This document shows, one piece after another, positions 23,668 through 29,512 of a stretch of DNA of 29,512 nucleotides (the first letter of the stretch is position 1; every line of letters begins with the position of its first letter). The notes below the pieces were generated by a model. That model was given only the letters and a program-made list of their open reading frames with translations. It did not search any database and was not told the origin of the DNA. Both the position numbers and the translations under genes were made by a program. Origin of the DNA: Nitrososphaerota archaeon (GTDB lineage Archaea; Thermoproteota; Nitrososphaeria; Nitrososphaerales; CADDZS01); NCBI GenBank assembly GCA_021325255.1, contig JAJPHP010000014.1, positions 1 through 29,512 on the forward strand, in the 5' to 3' direction.

Positions 23668-24348
23668 ATGGTACCGTTACAAGTTCAGCCTTGCCTTGCC
23701 TCTGCACAGAAGCTAGACAAAGGCAGTCTAATTCACAGTACCAAAGAGCTTGCCGCTACTGTAGGATCTATCTCAACTGCTCAAAGATATGCAAAGATTC
23801 TGGAAAGCCTAGGATTCATCACAATCCTAGGAAGGGGACGCTTTGTAGTCAGATCTTCACTCTTCCAACCATATTCATTGTGGCCCGCCCTCATCCCCTC
23901 ACTACAGTCCTTGAAGGAAGCTAGATACTTTGGACGATCTTACAATGAGAGCGATGTTCATTTTGCAAGAAAGAAATTCTCCGAGGCAATGGTGACCTTG
24001 GACTACAGAAGTTACGAGCTCACTGGCTTACAAACACCTGAGAAACTATTCTTGTACGTTAGCGATCAAGATTCAGCTGCCAATGCTCTGAAGAGTGACT
24101 ATGATTTCTCCGAGGGACCAAGGGGTAAAATTGCAATTCTTCCAATGATTGGAGATTTCTTTGATAATGAAATTCAAAGAGTCTATCTTGATAGTCTAGC
24201 AGCAGGCGGCCGGAATCTTCTTGACGCCGTAGCGATTGAGCTTCGTTATCCAGACAGATTGCAAATCAAAGGTCTCTTCCAAGTCGACTTGGTGGAGAAG
24301 GTGCGTGAAGACCTAAGCAATGCAGCGATGCCGGTAATACAGCGTTGA
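23668..24348 (+). CDS. AbiEi-like winged-helix antitoxin
   Basis: This is the likely antitoxin and autoregulator of a type IV toxin-antitoxin pair, 226 aa from the ATG at 23668. An N-terminal winged helix is visible (HSTKELAATVGSISTAQRYA followed by KILESLGFITILGRGRFVV), as in AbiEi and related transcriptional regulators. A C-terminal alpha/beta domain of about 130 residues follows. Frame extension back to 23482 is rejected because it crosses the promoter and the divergent gene. The toxin gene begins with a TTG overlapping this stop (TTGA), giving translational coupling. The family assignment depends on the wing-helix plus partner gene; the C-terminal domain is divergent. Confidence 0.65.
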   Translation: MVPLQVQPCLASAQKLDKGSLIHSTKELAATVGSISTAQRYAKILESLGFITILGRGRFVVRSSLFQPYSLWPALIPSLQSLKEARYFGRSYNESDVHFARKKFSEAMVTLDYRSYELTGLQTPEKLFLYVSDQDSAANALKSDYDFSEGPRGKIAILPMIGDFFDNEIQRVYLDSLAAGGRNLLDAVAIELRYPDRLQIKGLFQVDLVEKVREDLSNAAMPVIQR

Positions 24349-24854
24349 ATCTACTGAAAGAAGCTCAAAAGATATCTGAAGATCTTGACGATGTTGTATT
24401 CATAGGCGCAATAGCTGTACAAGCTCATACAGGAAGAGGTAGACAAACTCACGACATTGATCTAGCGCTCTCAACTCCGATGTCAGACGAAGAACTCGAG
24501 AATCGTGGGTATTATGCACGCGTCGAAAATGGAAAGAAAGTACGGCGCTCTCCCAGGGGTGTTCGAGTTGACATTTACACCGAAGACGTTAGCGGTATAG
24601 AAGTTTCGCTAATCTCCAAGACTGCAGAGACGAAATCGCTAGGCAAAGGAGAAACCATTAGGATAATGTGCTTGGAGGCGCTATTACTTGCAAAACTGCG
24701 AGCGAGCAGACCAAGCAGACCTCAAGATGCGCAAGACATCCAGGAACTGATCTCCTATCGCAAATTGCATATTGATTGGACCGTCTTTGAAGAGCTTGGA
24801 GCGAATGAAATTGAATTCGCTAACTTGAAGAAACTCTCTTCATTTCGACGTTGA
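24345..24854 (+). CDS. AbiEii-like nucleotidyltransferase toxin
   Basis: This is a probable toxin of the nucleotidyltransferase superfamily, 169 aa, adding nucleotides to a cellular RNA or protein target and restrained by the preceding gene product. The catalytic core reads FIGAIAVQAHTGRGRQTHDIDLAL (residues about 19-42, here in two parts: FIGAIAVQAH and RQTHDIDLAL), with the D-x-D acids; a third acid is likely in VRVDIYT (about residue 75). KLRASRPSRPQDAQDIQEL matches the helical segment where related proteins carry R-x-K-D-x-x-D. The start TTG overlaps the antitoxin stop, and its own stop overlaps the next gene's TTG. AbiEii and MNT-type enzymes are close alternatives. Confidence 0.65.
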   Translation: MNLLKEAQKISEDLDDVVFIGAIAVQAHTGRGRQTHDIDLALSTPMSDEELENRGYYARVENGKKVRRSPRGVRVDIYTEDVSGIEVSLISKTAETKSLGKGETIRIMCLEALLLAKLRASRPSRPQDAQDIQELISYRKLHIDWTVFEELGANEIEFANLKKLSSFRR

Positions 24855-25516
24855 GGAGAAGAGGATTTGCAGCTGGCTCTCTGAACATGGCAAGCAGCTA
24901 CAGAACTGGTAAGATCGAAGAAGCTTTGCTAGCTTCTCAAGAGGTTGAAGATCTAGCGTATGATATATTATCTGAAGAGGAATATGAGAAGGCAAATGAA
25001 ATTGCGATAATGCTTGTTTCCTCAAAGCCACAGAAAAGAAAAGCTGTCTTCGAGCTTATGAAACTCGTTGCGCCACCTCCTAAAAGACCTCTTTACTATG
25101 CCCAACATGAGCTTCAGTTTCTTCCTCGCTGGACTAGAGATGCAATCAGGGACCTGGGTGGACTATGACATTCTGGTAAAACACCTAGTTTTCCAATGCA
25201 CTAATCAGCTGCGAGTTTCCAGTTTCCTCTTGGAGCTTCCTTGCAGGCAGTCGAGAAGAGCGGACTTGTCTCAACCTCGCTGATCCAGTTTCTTAAACGC
25301 TATAATTCGTTTCTTTACCGGCCAGGGAAACACGAATTCAAACTTCCATCAGACAGAAAAGGACACAGATTCACGTCGAAAGAGGTCGTCTATACGACCT
25401 TCATCACCATGAAGCTTGCAGCTTCGATCAAGCAGATCACACACTGTGATCCAAATTTTGTATGTTACTTTCCAGAGTCTATCCAGGATAAAATCGAATG
25501 TAATCAAGGCTCCTGA
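24851..25516 (+). pseudogene. Third gene of the AbiE-like operon, with two in-frame stops
   Basis: A TTG at 24851 overlaps the nucleotidyltransferase stop (TTGA); the ATG at 24887 is an alternative start. The first 105 codons give a helical, charged product (EALLASQEVEDLAYDILSEE). The frame then meets TGA (25166-25168) and TAA (25202-25204). It continues as convincing protein (ASLQAVEKSGLVSTSLIQFL, KHEFKLPSDRKGHRFTSKEV) to a TGA at 25514-25516. The same frame throughout suggests one former gene of about 220 codons. An alternative is a short intact gene (24851-25168) plus an unrelated fragment starting with TTG 25241. The family is not recognised. Confidence 0.4.
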
Positions 25517-25533
25517 ATTTTTGCAATCAATTT

Positions 25534-26222
25534 ATGATGTTGAAATCGTGTCTTAGGGAGCAGGAAATGCCAAAACTGTTGATTTCCGGAACCTTTCCAA
25601 CTGCTGAACAAGTCCCATCCGCTATGAGAGATCGTATCATAAGGTTAGGGAGCCTGTGGGCAAATGAGAAGACGAGACCCATAGTGAAAAGTGAAATCTT
25701 AGAGCATTGGCACAAACTGATTTTAGACTGGGCTTCTAATGTCTCATTTTCCCTCTTTACATTCGCAAATGGAATAAGATTGTTATTCGAGGGTCGGAGA
25801 TAATTCATCCGTCGCATCGTATCCTTGTTCCAACAGACAACAGCCCAGCACAGTGGGCCTTTGTTCAAGCCTTCTTTGGAAGAACACCGTCCCTTGGGGA
25901 AATAAGAACTGCTTTGCAATGCGATGAGATCCCTATCAGCATGATAAGACAGAACAGCAAGATCGGTCTAAAGTATAGATGTGCCATAGACGCGATGCAG
26001 CGAGAAGATCCCAATTCGAAGGGTTGGTATGTCGGACACTTTGACTCGATAGGACTAAGAGATCGGAAAAAGATTGAGGAGATCGAGCTAGAGAAATTGA
26101 AAACACATTTCATCAGATTCATGGATCCAGGGAATATGCTTCTTGTTCCTAAGGAGTACGCCGGCCTAGCCGAGCTTCCAGAATTCTGCCATCAGATCAA
26201 GTCAGCCTCCATTTCGTTCTGA
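25534..26222 (+). pseudogene. Frameshifted gene of unknown family
   Basis: The first part (from 25534; better start possibly ATG 25567, EMPKLLISGT) reads protein-like for about 75 codons to around 25745-25800, with IVKSEILEHWHKLILDWASN. The adjacent frame then takes over with EIIHPSHRILVPTDNSPAQW and WYVGHFDSIGLRDRKKIEEI, and ends at TGA 26220-26222. One missing base near 25750-25800 would join both into about 229 residues. It lies directly downstream of the AbiE-like operon on the same strand and may have been part of it. No domain is recognised. Confidence 0.45.
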
Positions 26223-26340
26223 GAATGTGGCTTTCGATGGAGTAAAAACTATGACTGATTTCATATAATCCGGAACGAGAGATAGATTGGAATTGGGTCG
26301 TAAGCAAATGCTAACATTATCGTGATAGTAGCAAGGCGTC

Positions 26341-26682
26341 ATGAGAAGAGAGCCGAAGTACTTCTTCGCGCAATGCAATCCAAAATATGGTTACATGTTA
26401 TTCCCGCACCAAATTGTTCCTCATGACTCGTTGAGCCTACCTTCGTATTGTACTCGTGACGGCCACCCTACACCCAAACCTGAGAGATGGTACACCCTGG
26501 GTGACCATTCGGAGGCTTTTGAGACGGTCGATATCGTTGCTTTTTATCCGATGATCAGTTCAAGCCAGACCGAATTTCACTCGGTCACCGATGCGGAAAG
26601 TGGATTTCACAATCTTTGCACAGCAACGATTGCATGGGGTATTTCATTATCCCTGTCGGGAATTCAAGCCAATCGCCAATGA
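26341..26682 (+). CDS. Hypothetical 113-aa protein, doubtful
   Basis: The ATG at 26341 opens a 113-codon frame rich in Pro, Ser, His and aromatic residues, without helical regularity or a known motif. A TATA-like CATATAAT lies about 75 nt upstream. It stands alone between decayed genes. Codon and amino-acid use give weak support, and it may be a chance frame or a fragment. The flanking stretches 26223-26340 and 26683-26847 hold no recognisable gene. Confidence 0.25.
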   Translation: MRREPKYFFAQCNPKYGYMLFPHQIVPHDSLSLPSYCTRDGHPTPKPERWYTLGDHSEAFETVDIVAFYPMISSSQTEFHSVTDAESGFHNLCTATIAWGISLSLSGIQANRQ

Positions 26683-26847
26683 ACGATCTATCTTCACTCA
26701 GGGTAACCGAATTCTTTGAAACAGTAGATCGCTTATTTGTTTTCTCTTGAAGATTGTGAAACAATGATGCGATGAAGATATCACAACAAGTGGTTCGGTT
26801 ACTGGCAATCTATTGTGAGCGACCAGTTATTATTGGAAATCCGCAGG

Positions 26848-27102
26848 TTATTTCGATAAACACTGTTGAATCTCACAGAAATTGAGGAATACCTTTTGGA
26901 AGTCGTCTCCAAGCGCATGCGTCTCTTGCGGGTTAAGTAGCCAACTTAGGAATTGAGAGTGCTTGACCTCAGCCTCCGTGATTCGTAATGCCTCGAAGAT
27001 GCTGAACTGATTTAGTCTCTTTTCAAGACTAGCCAGATCTACTTCCTCAACAAGGTCGTTCAACTCTTGTTCGGTAACCCTCAGTTCATCTATGCTCATC
27101 AC
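26848..27102 (-). pseudogene. N-terminal fragment of a PD-(D/E)XK-superfamily nuclease (PDDEXK_4-like)
   Basis: The 84-aa product carries the family's N-terminal signature: FSIFEALRITEAEVKHSQFL followed by SWLLNPQETHALGDDFQKVF. In relatives of about 350 residues this is followed by the nuclease core, which is missing here; the frame stops at 26848 and nothing related is seen beyond it. The start is GTG 27102 or ATG 27099, with a purine-rich TTAGGAG about 15-20 nt upstream. Proteins of this family occur in defence islands. This is a truncated remnant and cannot be an active nuclease as it stands. Confidence 0.6.
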
Positions 27103-27313
27103 GACGCTACGAAACTGGGTTGACTCCTAATTTTCCATATCTTGAGGAATTTTCTGTATGGTTGCTGTATCTCCAAAATAGTGTTGAACCATCTGAACCC
27201 AATGCAATTCAAGTAATCAACGGATATGGACGGTCATTTGCAGCTCTGTTCAGGTTTCTGGTTAATTACAATAGAGTTCATCCGGCGAGGCCGGACGGAT
27301 ATTTGTCTTCATT

Positions 27314-27580
27314 TCAGAGTCGGAACGTGACCAACAATGCAAAGACAATTGAGACCAGAGAGATTGCAAGAGCACCAAACGAGACATACAAGTTAATTTT
27401 TCCGAGTCGCTCTTGTGAAATTAACGTAGCGTACGAGAGAGCCACGTTTGCTACATCGTGGTCCTTAAGCAGGGCTTCGGATGATTCCTCCGACTTGGAT
27501 AGTAGTGTATGGTCTAGGTAATGATAGAGCGCGTTCATGATTTGCTCGTCCTTTTCTCTTCGTGAAAGTTTTCGTTTCAA
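27314..27580 (-). CDS. Small tail-anchored membrane protein
   Basis: This 88-aa protein from a TTG start has a basic N-terminus (KRKLSRREKDEQ), a charged helical middle, and one hydrophobic helix at the C-terminus (INLYVSFGALAISLVSIVFA). The predicted topology is cytosolic head with a C-terminal membrane anchor. No family is recognised. It lies downstream of no obvious operon partner; a competing plus-strand frame over the same bases looks less protein-like because it lacks regular structure. Confidence 0.45.
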   Translation of the reverse strand: MKRKLSRREKDEQIMNALYHYLDHTLLSKSEESSEALLKDHDVANVALSYATLISQERLGKINLYVSFGALAISLVSIVFALLVTFRL

Positions 27581-27720
27581 AGTATGTCTTAATCACTTAT
27601 TTTCGTGTGCGCTGCACTTGTAAGGACTTCGGGTTGTTTTGGAGAAGATGGCGCTCGTCCTGCCAAAACGCAACACATTTTCCATGAATTGTCCTAAGTC
27701 TAGGTAGCTCGACCGCATTA

Positions 27721-28056
27721 GTGAAAGGGTCCAATCATATGTGGAGGCACGAATGTACTGTCAGAATCAATTGTAAAGTGGTCGTTCCGATACCAAGGCT
27801 TAATACAGAGAGCGATGGATTTCACGCACGATCTCGAGTCCGCCGGAAATGGGAAACGGGTTATCCATGGAAGACTTGTTCGCAATTAAACCGTGTCGCA
27901 AACGTAAGAGCTGCGCATGGGGAAGAGTTATCAGATCTTACTGGAGTTGTTGAGATTGGAATAGGCAAAGACCATGTCATGTTATATGTTTCAGATCAAT
28001 CAGTCGAAGTTCCGAGCCGAATCGAAGACGTAGCAATATTCAAGATCTGCATATAA
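27721..28056 (+). CDS. Hypothetical protein, C-terminal half convincing
   Basis: This is a 111-codon frame from a GTG at 27721. The first 60 residues look random, but from about residue 68 the pattern LTGVVEIGIGKDHVMLYVSD, then VPSRIEDVAIFKI, resembles the short beta-alpha-beta module found at the N-terminus of some trypsin-like or uncharacterised proteins (G-V-G-I-G-K-D ... V-Y-V ... I-P-x-x-I-E-G-V-x-V). It may be a fragment of such a gene, truncated on both sides. Function is unknown. Confidence 0.35.
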   Translation: MKGSNHMWRHECTVRINCKVVVPIPRLNTESDGFHARSRVRRKWETGYPWKTCSQLNRVANVRAAHGEELSDLTGVVEIGIGKDHVMLYVSDQSVEVPSRIEDVAIFKICI

Positions 28057-28197
28057 TTACGTGAAAGTATCAAATCATTATGCAAGGCTGTGTATAACTG
28101 CCGGTCTCTGTTCTCCGTTTTTCCTGAAGCCCGCTACAGCAAGGGGACCTACTTGCCACTGTATTCGACATGACGGCAAGTCATTTTCGGAAAAAAA
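28057..28197. other. Spacer without recognised feature
   Basis: No gene, repeat or clear promoter is seen. It separates two gene fragments on the plus strand. Confidence 0.3.
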
Positions 28198-28559
28198 TTG
28201 CGCTTTCTAAAGGAAGAATCCGACCTACACAAGGAGTTTCAATTTGAAGCGGCGACTAAAGACCAGATTGGCTTTTGTGTAAGGTACAAGCAAGAGATCC
28301 AGCAGATTGAAGAGAAATGTATTGAGAAAATGAACTAGAAGGCACCCGTCGCAGGAGCAATTTTTACAACAAGAAGGAGGTCACGAGGTTGATTCTAGCA
28401 AGCGGTATCCACCGAAATAGGCAAGAAATGCTGAAACTGACTGCGCTTGAAGATACTGACGGGAGTGACAAGTGAATTAAGGAATCGTACGATTGCTTGT
28501 TGTCTTTGCGGTCCACCCTCAACAGATTAATGTCCGTGACAAGACAAATGGAAAGATAA
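28198..28559 (+). pseudogene. Broken gene for a helical (coiled-coil) protein
   Basis: A TTG at 28198 starts a 46-codon frame with KEESDLHKEFQFEAATKDQI and YKQEIQQIEEKCIEKMN, ending TAG 28336. From 28338 another frame continues in the same style (NKKEVTRLILASGIHRNRQE, MLKLTALEDTDGSDK), meets TGA (28473-28475), and continues LLSLRSTLNRLMSVTRQMER to TAA 28557. One indel and one nonsense change would restore a protein of about 120 residues. It is too short in any single frame to stand out. The family is not recognised. Confidence 0.4.
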
Positions 28560-28645
28560 TCGTTTCAATCGCGAGATGAAAAAAAGAGCGCTATTGAGGA
28601 AACGTGAAGACCTTCAGAGAATGATGACATATCTCCTACCCGTCT

Positions 28646-28867
28646 CTATGTTTCTGAGGGTGCGAGCGCGCCATGGTCAATTATCCTGACGCCCGTTTCA
28701 GGATATTTTTCCATTTGATTTGTCGCTGATCCCTGAGCGTGAAGCAGATGATCCTTGCACAAAAGATAGGCACGCTGCTCGTTTGGCAGCATCGGCCAGC
28801 TGTACTCTATCAAAATCCAATGCGTGGCTCTCTTCGGACATCCTTCATTAGATTGACATGTGGCCAT
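28646..28867 (-). CDS. Small Cys/His protein, possible zinc finger
   Basis: This 73-aa protein starts at ATG 28867. The arrangement C-x5-C (Cys4, Cys10), then His16, and later LLCKDHLLHAQ with Cys and two His, suggests one zinc site of a kind seen in small archaeal and bacterial zinc-binding proteins of unknown function. A TATA-like box at 28889-28902 is about 28 nt upstream, supporting this start and leaderless transcription. There is no operon partner at close spacing, although the gene at 28912-29151 lies upstream on the same strand. Confidence 0.55.
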   Translation of the reverse strand: MATCQSNEGCPKRATHWILIEYSWPMLPNEQRAYLLCKDHLLHAQGSATNQMEKYPETGVRIIDHGALAPSET

Positions 28868-28888
28868 GATGGTTTCGCCTGGGAGGAT

Positions 28889-28902
28889 TCAAAAATAAAT
28901 GC
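28889..28902 (-). promoter_or_regulatory. TATA box of the small Cys/His gene
   Basis: The minus strand reads GCATTTATTTTTG, centred about 28 nt before the ATG at 28865-28867. Confidence 0.45.
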
Positions 28903-28911
28903 GTTTCATGC

Positions 28912-29151
28912 TCAGAGCATCGCTATTAGTTCGTAAAGTGTCTTCTTCGTATGGGCCCTCAGTTTCTCTTTGTATTGCTGGACGCTTGATTTTTCATTGC
29001 CTGTCAGCTCTGCCGAATCGAGCGCCTGAATAATCTTGTCAACCCTCTCGACGGTCTCCTGAATGTAGGCTTTGGGATTGCTTCCTAATTCATTCCTTAA
29101 TGTTTCTTTTAGTGGCATTCTCTTGTACGATAAGGCAATATTGAGTCCCAC
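28912..29151 (-). CDS. Small helical protein of unknown function
   Basis: This 79-aa frame begins with GTG 29151; an ATG at 29118 would give 68 residues and is equally likely, since the conserved-looking helical part starts at MPLKETLRNELGSNPKAYI. The product is charged and almost wholly helical (VERVDKIIQALDSAEL, SSVQQYKEKLRAHTKK). A TATA-like CCTATAAATT lies at about 29200-29210 on the same strand. No family is recognised. Confidence 0.5.
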   Translation of the reverse strand: MGLNIALSYKRMPLKETLRNELGSNPKAYIQETVERVDKIIQALDSAELTGNEKSSVQQYKEKLRAHTKKTLYELIAML

Positions 29152-29387
29152 TTTTGAACTAAACGCCCCTGTAAGTGGGATACCGCTGCTTGATTCCTCG
29201 CAATTTATAGGTCTGCGAATTTTCGAGATCGGAGTGCGTCACTTTCTATTCGATAGTATAGCCAGGACAAGAGGGTGCACTGGATGGTTAAATCCAGCCT
29301 ATCGACATGAAAAGGAGACCGGAAAGTTTCGACTAATTTTCTTGTCGGACTGATTGCCTCTAGCTTTTTTATCCTTCCGAACTCCAG

Positions 29388-29507
29388 ATGTACAAGAAAG
29401 CATTCCGAATTGCAAAGATAGAAAATAACTCGGAGAAATGTCCAAAGTGTGGGAAATACTACCTGTATGACAAAGATGATTACTTCTTTGGTGGTCAGTA
29501 CGATTAG
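29388..29507 (+). CDS. 39-aa protein with one CPKCG zinc knuckle
   Basis: The ATG at 29388 gives a 39-codon gene ending TAG 29505-29507. The core is EKCPKCGKYYLYDKDDYFFG: a single C-P-x-C-G pair followed by an aromatic acidic tail, like half a zinc ribbon that could dimerise around zinc. A TATA-like CTTTTTTAT at 29364-29372 lies about 20 nt upstream. The coding look is good for its size. Confidence 0.45.
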   Translation: MYKKAFRIAKIENNSEKCPKCGKYYLYDKDDYFFGGQYD

Positions 29508-29512
29508 CTTCT

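Noticed and set aside
26772..26885. A 37-codon plus-strand frame (MKISQQVVRLLAIYCERP...).
   Set aside because: It is short and overlaps the PDDEXK_4-like fragment on the other strand; there is not enough support beyond a plausible N-terminus.
27120..27521. A 133-codon plus-strand frame opposite the small membrane protein.
   Set aside because: It covers the minus-strand gene at 27314-27580, whose basic head plus C-terminal membrane helix is a better explanation, and overlaps the region upstream of the nuclease fragment.
1..29512. CRISPR arrays, insertion sequences, integrases or rRNA/tRNA genes.
   Set aside because: Reading both strands, no regularly spaced direct repeats, transposase or integrase motifs, or RNA gene cores were found.

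Overview
The window reads as archaeal chromosome. It has TATA-like boxes about 25-30 nt upstream of start codons, several likely leaderless genes, heavy use of TTG starts, a single-domain archaeal histone, and lineage-typical families (DUF4382 surface protein, HtpX-like peptidase, DUF167). The gene set suggests the Nitrososphaerota/Bathyarchaeia side of the archaea, but no rRNA, tRNA or diagnostic marker is present, so the phylum is not fixed.

Region 1 (about 0.3-9.6 kb) is intact, moderately GC-rich core metabolism: an alpha/beta-hydrolase aminopeptidase, DAHP synthase (first step of the shikimate pathway), a DUF4382 secreted protein, a VOC protein, citrate synthase, a two-gene ABC-2 exporter, and dihydroxy-acid dehydratase (IlvD). 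IlvD is preceded by a possible folded mRNA leader.

Region 2 (about 9.7-12.0 kb) is the most unusual part. A promoter with a perfect 18-bp palindrome plus a third half-site precedes a tight three-gene operon: a small charged helical protein, a full-length phage-type large terminase (ATPase plus nuclease motifs, with a four-cysteine cluster between them), and a divergent histone-fold protein whose possible TTG start overlaps the terminase stop. No capsid, portal or tail gene is visible, so this looks like a lone, possibly domesticated, DNA-packaging motor coupled to a chromatin protein.

Region 3 (about 12.2-29.5 kb) is more AT-rich accessory DNA. Intact genes are a 775-residue anchored surface protein, a polytopic membrane protein, a small zinc-ribbon membrane protein, DUF167, a winged-helix regulator/HtpX pair, and an AbiEi/AbiEii-like toxin-antitoxin pair. 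Between them lie many decayed genes: an HsdR-like restriction fragment, an ORF interrupted only by TAG codons, a SAM methyltransferase with one TAA, a possible replication-type protein tail carrying a GTGAC repeat cluster, a truncated PD-(D/E)XK nuclease and others. Several can be read straight through single in-frame stop codons. This fits an old defence/mobile-element island next to conserved chromosome, with the boundary near 12.0-12.5 kb.
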